A program made the translations under genes and the position numbers. A stretch of DNA of 64,000 bases from positions 496,001 through 560,000 of the forward strand of contig JBLDXI010000020.1 in the NCBI GenBank assembly GCA_047495785.1, read 5' to 3'. Under the pieces are notes generated by a model. That model was given only the letters and a program-made list of their open reading frames with translations, was not told where the DNA came from and made no database searches. Position 1 is the stretch's first letter, and the number at the start of each line of letters is the position of its first letter. Shown in pieces: positions 1 through 12,995 of the stretch. This stretch comes from Lepidodermella squamata. Its lineage: Eukaryota; Gastrotricha.

Positions 1-19
1 TCAGAGATTTATATCAAAG

Positions 20-581
20 CTAAATTTTTTCAGTTTCGTCATCCAATAGCAAAAAGTTGTTTGAAAGCCAAGCCTTGCTGCTGTTACTCAATAACAAGGC
101 TGGGGGCAAATGTTTTGAGCGCGCAAGCCGAAAAGGTTGCCGGTGGTCGAAAGGCTTGCCGATGACAAAGTCGTCGTCGCCAAGAGGCGAGTACGCGTCG
201 CCATCGCTGTAGTCGTCTTCAGGTACGTTTGTAGTTGTTGTCATCAAAGCCGCGGCATTAGTCTTCGGCGCCAGTGTCGGAGCTGTTATAAGCATCTCAG
301 CGTCCGGAACAGGCCGAACAAATACTGAGTTGACGATAGCGTCGTCGGCCTGGAGCGGCTCTTCGGTCGGCGCAGGTTTGCGCGGCGCCGACAAGGCCGC
401 AGTGCCAGTGTGCAGGGCGCCGATGGCCGGGCGCTGCTCTTCGATTTTTCGCGACGAAAATGGCAGCGATTCGATAACTGCAGGAGGTCTATTGCCGTAG
501 TTGCTTGGTGGTGCTGGTTGGCTGACGAAATTCGCCTGTGTCCGAGTTAGCGTTTGGCTAGCCGGCGACGGCGGCGGCGCC
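20..581 (-). other. Possible alternative last exon of the membrane collagen
   Basis: An open frame follows the acceptor-like TTTCAG at 582-587 and runs 187 codons to a stop at 20-22. It is rich in Pro, Thr, Ala and Asp, like the collagen tail upstream, and ends in LLLDDETEKI without a hydrophobic end. A GT donor inside the previous exon (after base 1027) would join it in the correct phase and replace the hydrophobic C-terminus. It could instead belong to a separate gene that continues beyond the window edge. No domain is recognised. Confidence 0.35.
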
Positions 582-854
582 CTGAAATCTGCGGCTGCCA
601 CCACAAAAATCGAATCGCATTTTTAGTATGAAAATAGCATAAAGAACCAATATTTGCAAAAGCGCGTAAAAAGGAAGACGGCGAAAATACTCGCTGTTAT
701 TATTGCGAAGATAAGCGTATAAGCACGCAAGAGTTATGTTTTTACAACATCGGCTACAACACATCGTTGATAGTATTTTCCGCGCTTGTAAAACAACACA
801 AAATATTTGGAGCTAAAATGAGCAGATATTCATAGCGGCGAATAAAGGCTATAG

Positions 855-3800
855 TCATCTCATGAGATATGCTAGCGACACAAGCAAGTAAGAGACTAGC
901 GTCGAGCTAGCCGTGCTAGCTGTGATGCGCTGCTGTTGCTTCGCAGCCGGCGGGCGTTGGGTCGCAACTGCCACCGGCGCCTCGGTGGGTTCAGGACTCG
1001 GACTCGCTGAAACCTCGACGTCGTACGCTTCGCCTGTGGTGCTCGAGGGAAAGAAAGGTGCGTCTGACGAGACAAGGTTTAAAGGGGTGGTGGTGCTTGT
1101 GCCGAAGTAGTAGAATGTCATCTCCGTCGTCTGCTGTAGGCTGCTCTTCATGGGGGTCACCGGTTTCTCGGGTTGCCACGTCGGTTCTTCGATAATGACG
1201 CCGGTTTCGGGCGCTTCGGTTGCCTCTCCATCGTCGTTGTCGTTTTCGTCGTTGTCATTAGTTTCATCGTCGCCATCGACGTTATCCGGCGCATCCTCGG
1301 CGTTCTTGAACCAGTAGGTCGACGCCGTACCCGCAGCCCCACCGTTATTGCCGGTCGTGTAAGCCATCTTGTCTAGCTGTGCCGATTTTTTAGTGGTAAC
1401 AACAGAGGATTGTGGAAACGACAAGAACAAGGTTTTAGTGCCAACAGTTGTTGTTGCTGGCTGATAATCGCCACTTTTGCCTTGGAACAACCCTGTCATT
1501 AGGCAATAATGAAGGTAAGACACATAAAATACCACCATTGGGAAAGGCTGAAAGTAATAATAATGCTAGTGCGCGTATTTTTCCAATTTGAAATAACCGC
1601 ATGTTTGATACTTATCCGATGAGAATAAAAAATTCAAAAATTCAATCACTTTGCAAATAACATTGAAAGCAGATATACGACGAAGCCAAAGCAATAACTA
1701 AAGTGACAATAATATGGCTATTGCAGTGAAAGCGAAAGCGAGACCGAATAGATAATAAATGGACGAATTTATTCTACGGACAAATCACAATTCATAAAAA
1801 GTTTTAGTGATTTGGAGACATGTTTGGCTCATCCTTTGGTGATATCGGATGAAAAGCGAATGAGCAGCGAAAATAAAATTGAAGAATGCAAAAAATAGCT
1901 AAGCGTAAAGATTGATTACCTATATGAATGCGAGCAACAGTACAGCTAAACTGACAATAGCAACAAACGACAGAAGTTTCATGAAGTTGGAAATCGAAGT
2001 TTCAGCAGGAAAAAGCCGAACAAGGCGTAGAATTAAGCCAGAATTTTAATGTTACCCTTGCAAGCAGCAGAGCTAATCTAATATCATCTATAACACACGG
2101 CTAATGCTAGGTTGCGATTTCAAACAAAACGTTAACAGTCCAAACACATCACTCAATACGACTAAGGTAAAATTGCTATTAGACATGCAGTTATTGTGAA
2201 ATTAAAAGATATTCGCGCAGAAATCCGAGTTATTCATTTCGAGCATGCCGCATTTTTTTTTGAATAAAAGTTAAATTATACCTGCACATTTGTCGCAAGT
2301 CTCGGGTGTGAGCTCTCCCCGATCTCCCTTGTCGCCTTTGACCGAAGAACCTGGTAAATTGAGAACAAAAAATGTAGCGACTTGAAGCCAAAAACTAAAA
2401 ATGACAACAAAAAATGAAACTCATGAAGGTATTCAGATAATTAAAACAAAGTTACGCCAACAGAAGCACGGTAAATTTTATTTCTGCTTACCTCTGTCAC
2501 CTTTAGATTTCAACATTTTCCATCAATGGCGGAGTGGTGACGAGTTTGGAAAAAAAACAAGAAAATGGGTATTAGTTGGATGTTTAATTTGCAAAACAAT
2601 AAAGATGTAAGGAAAACAAACCGCTCAAAAAGGAGCAAATAAAAATATCGCCGCGGTTGAAAATCAAATCACACAGAATCGCATAGTACATGAAAAAGGC
2701 GGTCAAAAGGCCGACCAAATCCATTGACACTGCAATACTAAAACTCAACCAAAACCGCGCATTTTCAGAAATTTGTAGGTAAATTGAGTAAAATAATGTA
2801 TAATGGCTAGTTATAACTAATGTCTTCAGCGTTGCTGGTGGGTGGACCAGCGAATGATCTACGCATGATTTGTATCTGCCGAATACGGGGTAATTTAACA
2901 CGGAAATCAGTCATTTAGCAGACGGTATCGGCAATAGACGCTCAGGCAGACGAATCGCTTATTTCGCCTAACAACAGATAGGCGATCGCTTGTATAGCTT
3001 TGCTACAGTGGAATCGATACGCTTATCATTAATCATGGTATAAGCAAGAAACCAAAATCAGCGTGCATTCGAACTACAGTACCAAGTATGTTATTGAAAA
3101 ATGAGGACTACAATCTAGCGGTTTTAGGATGTCTAATAAAACTACAGGTTGTGCCAGATAGAATCAAAAGTAAGTAGTAGTTTGAACTGAAGTGAAACTA
3201 GACGAAATGTTCTGTGAGTTTTGCTGTAGCCAACCTTTTTCGCCTGCAATAACAGATAAAATGAAAGCACATGTTAAGCCAATGAAAATTTGATTAACAT
3301 TTAAGTATAGACGTCAGTGAAACAATCACAAGAGGAGTGCGAGTTACAACAAATTCTCAAGACAAGTTCTAAGCCTGGAGACCTTTGTAGCCGAGGAAGC
3401 CAACCATGCCACGCTCGCCTCGATCACCTGTTAACGGTCGTCGGTTGAATTATTACCAAAATTGTTATTGCAATAGGTAAAAGCATGCCTTTCTCTCCTT
3501 TCTCGCCCCGATCGCCTTTCTCGCCTAAAATGTTAGTATTAAGAGGAACACAAATTACATGCGATTGTTGTTAGTTTTTGGGCACTATCTCACACTAATA
3601 TCAGTTTAGGCAAGACCAAACTTACATTGGCAATCAGCAAGTCCACCAGTTCCTTTGTCGCCTTTCTCGCCTTTTTCACCCATAGGTCCCAATTTCCCTC
3701 GTCGTCCTCGTTCGCCTGGAGGGCCAGGCTCTCCTTTAGGTCCTGAATCGCCTGAAAAAGATATAAATGTTTCCCAATTTAACAATTTCGCATAACTTTG

Positions 3801-5354
3801 GGATGACTAAATTGTATTATTTATAACCTAAATTCAAATAAATTGTTAGTCATGCTGATGTTTTCACACTGTTATTATTGAAGTTCAACCCATGCTTATA
3901 TCATCGAAAAACCAACCCCGATCACCCTTTGGACCGAACACACCAACGAGAGAGCCTTTATAACCCTTCTCTCCTTTGTCGCCTTTAACACCTACAAATT
4001 GATTTACCAAATAATCGTAGTTGATGCCATGATAATTCGGAAAATCTGATCTGTTTACCTTGGATGCCTTGAAGACCCCGGTTGCCTGACGGTCCAATGG
4101 GACCCAGATCTCCTTTTTCACCCTTCAGACCGGGTAAACCAGGCGGTCCTGGAACCCCAGGAGGTCCAGGTGGTCCCGGCACTACTTCTCGAGTCTCTTC
4201 GGTAAGGAAAGGTCGGCCGGTGAGGTTTGCAGCTCCTGGAAAGAGTATTGTAAAAAGGTTTCGAAAAAGTGGAGGCCATACCTTGTTCTCCCTTGTCTCC
4301 ACGAGGACCCGGAGGTCCAGGCGGCCCCGGTGGACCCGGTTCACCGCGTTCTCCTCGCAGACCCTGTGAAGCTGTGCTCGAGCAGTATGAGTCCATTTTT
4401 TTACAATACTCTTGCAAGGCAAACATCTGAAATTAGAATGTATTAGACAATTTCCACATAAGGTACTAATGAAAAATAATCTATGGAAATAGTAATTAAG
4501 TGACATACCGGTACTCTGGAATAAGGCGTGAGATAGGCCCATGAAGGATCATTTCCGAAAGCATCGACAGAGCCGCTCCTCAGGGCTTCATTGTTATTAC
4601 CGTCCTCTGAATTAGCTTTGAAACTGCTGTCATATTCGGTGCCTGATCGAAGGCTGGATCCTCCGCCGAAAAACGGCTTACTACTCCGCTCAGCCAAGCG
4701 GATATTTTGGTCCTTGAAATCGTCCCGTACCCGCCGTCGGCCGGAAACGAAAGAATGCTTATTGGATGACCCTCCGCTTCGTTTAATAGCTGGAGGCGCA
4801 CTTGGAGCACGATCGCGAAGCATCATTCGATCGTGGAGGTCGAAAGCGCTAACACCGTCGTCGTTACTCGCAAGCTCCTCCACGTTAATGTCGGAAAGAT
4901 CAGATAAATCTAGTTTGTCCAGCATGGACCTGGTCGTGGGGGCTTGTGTCTGGTGGGTTGTTAACGTTGCGGCTGTCAGCGGTTGCCGCGTTGGTTCATA
5001 CCCTTGGTCGAGGTCGATAGAAGTACGGAGATGCAACAGCTCCGCCCGGAGCGATCTGATTTCTGCATGTAAATGGCTTGCGAAAATTGAAAGGGAGACA
5101 ATAGCACCGAGCAAAATGGCGAAACCTGCCGCTGTGAGAAAAGTCGTGCGGCATAGTGACGAGCAAAGTTCGAGACAGCGGCTTTTTTCCGGCGCGTCCT
5201 TGACAGGACTGGTTTGCGTACGATTGGGGCCGAACCAACCGCGCCGTGTTGTCACTAGCAGTGGCGTCGGTTGATTGCTGTTGTCATCAGTCATTGCCGA
5301 ATCGGCTGATGAGTCCTTGCGAGACCAAGATGGCAGCCGGTTGTTCGGCTCCAT
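855..5354 (-). CDS. Type II transmembrane collagen (MACIT / collagen XIII-like)
   Basis: Ten exons (- strand order): 4509-5354, 4282-4426, 4059-4235, 3917-3991, 3626-3751, 3489-3524, 3383-3427, 2492-2500, 2282-2350, 855-1492. They join in phase into 721 aa. Seen: a cytoplasmic head of about 70 aa, one membrane span (about 71-94) with no signal peptide, a short leucine heptad helix (95-113), and a basic furin-like site (RRRVR at 206-210). Interrupted Gly-X-Y blocks follow, with a Cys-containing collar ([10 protein letters not shown]) just before the first. Most collagen exons begin and end inside a Gly codon, a normal collagen pattern. The tail is Thr/Pro/acidic and ends in a short hydrophobic stretch ([12 protein letters not shown]). 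Membrane collagens of this plan (COL13/23/25, C. elegans COL-99) work at cell-matrix contacts and synapses and are often shed by furin. There is no olfactomedin domain, so it is not a colmedin. The 3489 boundary needs a GC donor and exon 2492-2500 is only 9 nt. Confidence 0.85.
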
Positions 5355-8300
5355 CGCCGAATTATCATGCTGCTGAGTTTTCTTCTTCGCAGCGCCTACC
5401 AGCAGCGTGAACGCGTCGTTCGAATCTTTTTGGGGCTCCGCAATTTTTCAGATATTCAGATAAAAATCACAGCTAAACCAAACAAGGAAAAATCACTATA
5501 CGCAAAAACAACAAGTACATGAGTTGGGAAAAACAAGCCTGGGGACTTGATTAGTTGATTGCTGGAAAGAAGTCGCTGCCAGTGTTTATTCGCAAGTGTG
5601 GAGAAGTAAACACGTGGTTGGTAATTGGCGACGCGGTATGTTGCGCGCGCGCAAAAAATACACCGATGCGCGGTGCGGAAAAAACGCGCCAACCGGCGCA
5701 ATTTCATACCGCGCATCTCGTAAAGCCGTTGCCGCCTATAATGGGCATGAAAAGACAACAAACAATTGTTGGCCAAGACTCGAATGGCTGCGAAAGAATA
5801 ATAAACACTCTTCACGCGTTTCTGTGCAGGCGCCACGTGTCGGGCGTCCGGCTGCTAATATGCGCAATTTTACGTCATCGAACAGTGAAGCGATCGGTTA
5901 TATACTATCAATACATCCTAACAGGTAATCAAATTCGTCAATGTTGCTATTATTTTACCATCGCGCTCACGGCGGGCGTTACTATCGGTACTGGCGCCGC
6001 TGCGGCGCTGAGCAATTACCCGCGCAACCAGCGCCGTGTCGGGGCAGAAAATACAACAATAAACCGAGATCTTACAAGAACAAATTGCTTCAGTTGTTAT
6101 CACCCGGCGACGCACGCCCGGCATATTAGCCGCTAACATTATTTACGGCAGCGCACGTGTGTTGGCGCCGTTTCCAATAACGAAAGTATTAATTCGCTCT
6201 CGCCGTGGAAGTGTGAAACCCACCAACCTATTATAAGAATATGAGTGGCGCCATTACTTTTTCAGCCTTCTCGACTTTATAATATTGACGCAGGTGCCAA
6301 GATATCAACACTGACGCGTCGACATCCACAACGTAAAGCGGAACTGCGTTCGCTCGGCCTGCCTTGCGGCATTTGCCGGCGCCGCCATCGGCGCAACTAC
6401 GCGCACACGCTCAATCACGGCCACGCGCATTTGCCTCGCTTAACTTCAAGCATCGCTGCCACCACGCCAATAAGACCAGCAATGCTGGCTCAGAATCATT
6501 AACGCGAAAAAAGCGGATTCTAAAAGGCGGTGTCTAACCGCGTCTATTTAATTATAGACAGCGGTGATATTAAACTCATTTTTGGGCCACTTGAACTGGA
6601 GTTCAACCTAAAAAAAAGGAGTTGTCGATTCGTTTTGGAGCCGGATATGATCTTGCTGTAATAAAACTTTGGGAGGCGACACTTGAGTGCGAGGTAATCG
6701 AACTGGACAGTGTTTTAGCGCGCCGCAAAAAACTGCCAGGCCGCGTGTCACTGATGCTTGAATAATCGTATTGACGTGAGTGAATTTGTGCGTATTATAG
6801 TCAAGTTTCAAGAACGAACTACATATAAATTGGATCGTGAAATGAGAACCCCAATGTCCAGATTCAGCATCAGTTATAATAATCAGTGCAGCCGCGTTGT
6901 AAAAATAACAACGCCGGCCGCGAACAAAGCCAGCGCTGTCTGGACAAAAATGTGTGTTCATAGCTTGAAATGGCAATCACGAGAAAACAATCGGCGCATA
7001 GATCACCGATAAAAATAATGTTTTTGTGAAAGAAGCGTCTAATGCCGTTTCAGGCGGAAGAAAATGCGTTTGAGTTGTTTCTTTAATTTAGTTGACACTG
7101 CGCGCCACAGCGCCTCGCCATCCGACTTCACTATAAGGCGCGGGCCAAGTGAAGTGAAAATTAGTTTCAAAGCCGCGATATCGATAAAATGGGCACCGCA
7201 GCACCTATGCGCGCGCGCGGTCTATTGGGCCGAAGGTTCGTGGCATCGATATCGTTTGATAATAACAATAATAGTATTAATAATAGTAATAGAAAGTATT
7301 CTTATTAGAACAAGCTTACTCGATGACCATTTCGATTTGTTTCGATAGCCAGCTCATGACTAGAACAATGTGCACTTGTTTGTATTATTTGCCTAATAAC
7401 ATTTTTGTATACCTACCTTTCGCCGCCAAGCCAGTCATTGTAATCCGTAGTGTGACAGGCATACAAATCTAGATATATTTTAGAAAAACTTTGGGGGTGA
7501 ACGCGATTTTGCGCAGTCGATTTTCGCTTTGGGCGAACAAATTGAAAAACAAACATAGCGGCCGAAAAGGCACTAATCGCGCTATATAGCTTGCAAAATT
7601 TGAGGACACGGTGTGTTTGCCGTCTACGAACGGGCCAAGATGTGCGCGTGCCTCTCCTAAATGCGGACGGATGCTCAGCGTCGTCTTTTTACATGGCTCC
7701 ATTTTTGTAAGAGCTTCCTGTGGTCATTATGCCGGTAAATCACGGTACATAAATTTCGATTTTTGGCGGCTACGTCGCAAATTGATGAGCCTTATTTTGC
7801 CACCAAATTGAAATATACCTACCTACTAGCGACACGACGAAGAAAATTAGGTGCGGTCACCTAGAGGCTTCCAGAAGCTTAGGCCGAGGAAATTCTGGTG
7901 GTTATCAGGGAAAAATATCGCTATTATAGTAGGATAAAACAAAATTCTCAGAATGAAACGTAATAAACGTAATAGCCAAGATAATTGAATGGTGATCTAT
8001 CGGTCGAGTGGGAATTCGGCTAATTTCCGCATCGCGATCAATGGCGATTCCCGGCCCCTACGGAACACCGACCGCTGGCTATTGTCGAAGAATCGCTGGC
8101 GCCGCAAACATATGCACCTAGCGACGCAGTGAATAAACAAAAAACGCTAATCTGACTGATTGCTTTCGAGCTATAGTTTTTGCATGTCCAGGTGATGATA
8201 CACGTCGCTGACGTACCGCATCATTATCGATATTTGTTGACTCTATACAACGACCGAGCAGAGTTTTCCGATAATTAAGTTTAGTGGATATCCCAGAAGA

Positions 8301-9368
8301 AAAACAGCCATCTGTAATCGGTGTACCCAGGAGCCCTAAAATAATCAGTAAACAACAACTTGACGAGATGAACAGTTTCGCGCTTTTATTCATACTACAA
8401 CTCGTTTTCAGCATCATTAATACAAACTTTAATATGAATATTATAAGCAATAATAATTGATCAGAACATAGAATTTCATGTAATGATAGTAACGACATAA
8501 ATATTTTTTCATTATTCTACATCATCATAGTCAATAGAATCACGATTTGATAACTTTCGCGTATTTAAAGTCGAATATATCGCGAATTTCAACAGACAAC
8601 AACAGCAAGTGTAGAAGACCATCTTTCATGCGGGTTAAGTTGCCAGCATCTTTGTTCTTTAGCAATGATGATTCCAATAAATTGTTTGAGATGCTAGCAA
8701 GTATTTTGAAAGAGCTTCTCATTTCACGTTGGTGATGCAAGTGCAAATAAACTTTCGATGCGGTATCATACATATATGGGAGGGGCGGGGATCATGCACG
8801 AATCATAAAGCACAAATATATGTACACAATAAATATTCGTATTCATCTTCTTCATAAACAGGGTAGTTTATATATTACTTCGAGCAGGAATCATGCATTA
8901 TTCGACAGCTGGGTGTAAGTTTTATCGAATCCTCAATGCTTCGCTATTGGTCTACAATTGAAGTTGCACGATTCAGAGTTATTACTTTTGAAAAGTTTGA
9001 AAGAAAACGAAACTTTTATTTAAATTATGGCTCGTCCATTGCCAGAGGTATCAATCAAGTAATTCACAAGTTATTGATATCCTCATCTCTTTGATACCAC
9101 ATCGCGGTGAGTGCAGTCTAAAAATGCAGGACTCGGCAAGTCTTGTCGTCGTTTTACAATATAAGCGAACTCATGGGTCATTATAATATCGTTAAGCAAA
9201 TAATAAATACATGCGACGCAGCAGCCAAAAGGAAGAATAGCCGTATAAAAAATTGGCGCCGGCAAATCGAATTAAGGGTACCAACTTTGCTATATATGAA
9301 ATATAGTAGCGTGACGTATTTGTTTCGTCGAGAAGATCACAGATAAGTCCGTGTGACGACGCGCGAGT
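5355..9368. other. Intergenic, no gene recognised
   Basis: Open frames here (for example 193 codons at 5555-6136, +) overlap each other on both strands, match no family I know and show no splice structure. The stretch lies upstream of the collagen gene, so its promoter should lie here, but I see no clear regulatory motif. Short AT-rich runs occur near 7260-7300 and 8400-8450. Confidence 0.5.
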
Positions 9369-10878
9369 TCATTGCCACATGGAGCTGCTTGGCGGCGGCG
9401 GCGGCGGCGGCCAATCTCGGACGAAGAGCTGGGGCGTTTGGCTGGACAGCGGTGGGATGGCGATGGACGAGGTCGGGGGTTGAACCCCCGCCGCGCTCCA
9501 ACCGACGATTCCAGGCATGAATTCGTCGTCTTGTTCGTCGGGTTCGCCGTGGTCCCACTGGCCGAGATCGGACTGGTTCGCCGAGGCGTGACCGGGGCGC
9601 GACGAAAGACCGGCGACTGATGATGCGTTGGCACTGCGATGCACATCGTCGAGCGAGCGCGACCGCAACAATGGCGCTAGCGGGATCAGCGAGTCGGCCT
9701 CGCTGCTGCGGGTGGGCGACGAACCGGGCGTGATCGAGCGTGACTGAGATGAAATTGAACAGCTGTGGCGGAACAAGTGGTGACTGCCGTTGCCGTGAGC
9801 GGTCGAAGAAATCGGCAGACCTGTGGAAACGTTGAAGAGATTGCTGTCGTTGCGGATGGCTGAGACACAGGAAGCCGGGAAGTGGTACGGTTTTTGCCGC
9901 GCTTGCAGGTGGTGTCGGCAATAAAAGAGATGCCGTCGGGTCGAAGGACCCGCCGCAGCGGTGGATGAAGCGCGTGGCCGCCGGCTGTTCGAGATCTGAT
10001 GGCGATGTTGGTGATTAACATGGGAAGAATAGCCAGAATGCCTCAGCAAATGAGAAGATGGATCTGCGGAAAAAAATCAATTATTTGAGCAAGTGTATTA
10101 TTTTTCGAAAATTAAAGACTCAAGATTGCGGCTAAAAAATCCTTCGCTTGAATTTAATGTAAAAATTACCTGAGCTTTTTGAGTTTGAAACCAAAGTTGA
10201 AGTCGATGTAACTGGAAGAAGAAAGAAACTACTGTCGTTGCCGAGACCACTATCGACAGTTTCCGTCTCCAGCTGGTACGAATCGAGCGAACCAGGTACC
10301 GAGTTCGATAGAGGATTTCGCCTCTGCTGAGGAACATAGCCATTGTTTGATATTAATGGCTGATTTATGACATTCGATGCCGTTTGTGATAGTGGCGACG
10401 AAGTAATGCCGCCCAAGTGGCTCAGCTGAGGCACCTGCGGAGGCCGAAGGCTAGAAACTGGCGACGAGATCGGAGGCTCGCAAGATCTTCTTTGAGCTAA
10501 AGCTTGTTGGAATCGTCTTTCGGGAAGCCGAGATGGAGTAGCAACGGTTGCCGTTGGCACTGCCCCGGATATTAAACCCAAGCCCGAACTCATTCGGACT
10601 TGGTTGAGATCTGCCGAGTTCACGCTGAGAGACCGTTTGCTCCAGCTCAGCTGCTCGAGCTCGTGAAGGGCGACTGCGATTGTATCGAGGCTCAACGCGT
10701 CGTTTTGCCGAGAAATCGCCGGCATAGTGGGTTGAGATTGGGGAAGTCTAGCCCAAAACGGCTGTTGGACCTGATTGGTAACTGGCGTAGAAGTCGCCGT
10801 CATTTCCGTTAAGGAGGACGGCGCTGACATAATAGTCGCCAACTGAGGCGGGTTGAGGTGGTTAAAACCGGACTGCAT
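9369..10878 (-). CDS. Unrecognised disordered Ser/Pro-rich protein
   Basis: Two exons (10170-10878 and 9369-10063) join in phase to 467 aa; the intron is 10064-10169, with donor GTAATT and acceptor CCGCAG. I do not recognise the family. Visible features are a short possible helix (LDTIAVALHELEQLSW), basic-serine sites that resemble kinase or 14-3-3 targets (RSRSLDD, SKRSLSVN), a run of eight prolines near the C-terminus and the ending SSSMWQ. The first ATG at 10878 is used here, but the frame stays open upstream to an acceptor-like TTATTAG near 10930, so an upstream exon may exist. The GC-rich composition at 9380-9960 also produces long open frames in other phases. This phase was chosen because both exons are long and splice cleanly. 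Confidence 0.55.
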
Positions 10879-12280
10879 AACGACGGCTGGTCTATAACGT
10901 TGAGATCTGGCAAGATCTGGCAGCCGAGCATGAGTCCTAATAACGAAAACAAAATCGGCATTGCAATAACAAATAATAATAGTAATAGTAACGAATGTGG
11001 ATGAGTGAGCACGGATGAAGACATCGCTCTGAGGTGATAAAATACGGGCAATTAGCGGAAATGCAAAATGAATGATATAAAAACATGAACTGAATCCTGC
11101 CGAAGAGTATAACGAGGTCAGCGCTACTAAAAATCGACGTAAACATAAATCGCTTCGAACACCAAGCCGAGGCTTTCATAACGCAGCGATGTTCAGCCCA
11201 AATGAGCCGTAATAGCCGCGTTAGACTCAACAGAGCAACGCATTCGTGCTGTTGCGGCGGAAAACGATACGCACTACGAGAGGGAAACCGGCATTTTCTG
11301 GGGATGATGTTGTTTCGTTGGGCGGATATCGTGTACCGACAAATGCATAACAAACAAACCGCGCAGATCGGAGCCCAACAAACAAACGATCGAGGTTCAA
11401 GTAAGAAGCCGTTTATTATTATTAATATTAGCGATCAGTACGCGAATTGAAAGCAGCGGGCGGCCAATTAGAAAACTTAGGATCGATACTACGCTATGAT
11501 TAGGGCGCGCAAAAAATAGGCACACCGATCTCCGTTAATTCAAATTATTAAAAGTTTCAGCATGAGACTACGCGCGACTCACACCGCGAAAACGTGAGCA
11601 CTGCTTTTTATTACGCTTATTATCCCACGAAGCGAATACGACATAAAATATGGGATTACAACGCCGCGAAGCAAGATGAAGGCAACAAGAAAATTTAATA
11701 AAGATCTGAAAACATGGGCATATATACTTGGAAGCGCCATCACACATATTGGCATCGCTATACCATTCGCAATAACTGACTCTTTATCCCAGTACTAAAA
11801 CAGCTATGAGCTTCGGCCAATACTCAATACAGCGAACCATTAAAAGCAGTAGTTGTTATATCTACGCGGAGTTGTGGAATTATTCACTACAGCGAAAATC
11901 ATGCGTTGAATTCTATCGGCGATGATGAGAATGGCATAAAATCGATATTTATGCTAATTTTCCCCCAAAATTGTTACTGGACAGTCATAACTAAATATGC
12001 ACAATTAACTTGAATGACACCATGCGATTTCATATTATATGGTAGCCGACACAGACTAACAAAATCGCAGTTAAAGCGTGAATAAATATATTTACCTATT
12101 ATCATCTTCCAGTCGCAAATACGTCGTAGATTGTCGGTCAATTCATCATAAAATTCCTATAACAAACAGTATTTACTATCATCATCGTATACAATCCGAG
12201 CTGAAAGGATGACTAAAAAATCGAGAGAAAGAAAATGAGAACGAAGTGCATCGCAAGTAAAAATCGCCGGTATCAAATCA
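10879..12280. other. Intergenic, nothing recognised
   Basis: Several overlapping open frames occur (for example 10937-11353, -) but none has domain features or believable splice sites. The right end is the 3' flank of CHRAC1. Confidence 0.5.
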
Positions 12281-12995
12281 CTAGGATGTATCCGAGTCCA
12301 AGTCGATCACATCAGCAGGTTCTGATTTCTGAGCAAGGCGGTTATTGCCAGTTGTCGCCAATTCAGGGTAGATATGGCTCGCTAGAACCTTGTGCGGCAC
12401 AAATTCTATGGATGGAATTTGTCAACGTAAGGTATGCATGGTGTCATAAGGCAACGTGTAACTGTACCTTTTAAAAAGTCCAAGCGATCATTGGTGTGCA
12501 CAATATCGGCAAGGTGATCGTAATTAACAACAAGAACGTGTTCGCTAGAGCCATTCTGTTGAGCACCATTCAATCCATTAGCCAGAGCTTCCTCTGCCAT
12601 TCGATAAGCAATATCACTGATAAACAGCTCCTGTCGCGAGATGTTAAAACGATCGCTACTCAAATCTTTAACAAACGTACAGTAGCTTTCGCGACAATGA
12701 AAGTTGCATCCTGCGTGATATTTTGCACTGAAGCCTGAGTTTTCATTAAAGTGCGCATACGGTGAAATGAGAACGCGCTAGTGTCCGCTTCTTTCTTGGA
12801 GGCCCCTTTCTCGGCTACATTTCCACCACTTGCAGAAGTATTCCAACTTTTAGCCTTGCTCTTCTTAGGTTTTGCCTGGCCGTGTTTGTTTTCACTAGGA
12901 ACAGGTTTCTTTGCTTTGCTACCATGCGCAACAGTTGCTGTCTCCTTGGCAATAATTCCATCAGACTTAGCTGAAAATCCTAGATCGTCGTCCAT
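12281..12995 (-). CDS. CHRAC1: Chromatin accessibility complex protein 1, histone-fold subunit
   Basis: Exons 12681-12995, 12468-12630 and 12281-12405 (introns of 50 and 62 bp) give about 200 aa. The N-terminal third is Lys/Ser-rich and disordered. The histone fold begins at the motif FHRMRTLMK and continues through TQDATFIVAKAT|ELFISDIA across the first junction. It ends with YDHLADIV, FLKEFVPHKVLASH and an acidic tail. This order matches CHRAC1/CHRAC-16 of the NF-YC-like group, which pairs with POLE3 in the CHRAC remodelling complex and is also related to POLE4. The lysine-rich N-terminal extension is longer than in human CHRAC1. An in-frame TTG precedes the ATG, and an acceptor-like ACAG lies 6 nt upstream of it. 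The gene is 170 bp downstream of RpS5 on the same strand. Confidence 0.9.

Noticed and set aside
4082-4369. Collagen-like + strand frame ([16 protein letters not shown])
   Set aside because: It is the antisense of true - strand collagen exons; Gly-Pro-rich DNA reads similarly on both strands.
4509-5354. Colmedin (gliomedin/UNC-122) identity for the collagen gene
   Set aside because: Membrane span plus collagen fits, but no olfactomedin domain is found in any downstream exon within the window.
5555-6136. 193-codon + strand frame
   Set aside because: It has overlapping frames on both strands, no domain, no splice context and a skewed Arg/Cys/His composition typical of chance frames.
9476-9490. 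tRNA T-arm-like palindrome GGGGGTTGAACCCCC
   Set aside because: It lies inside a coding exon, with no acceptor stem or A box around it.
10937-11353. 138-codon - strand frame upstream of the disordered protein
   Set aside because: It has Tyr/Leu runs from an ATT/AAT-rich stretch and no link in phase to the exon at 10170-10878.
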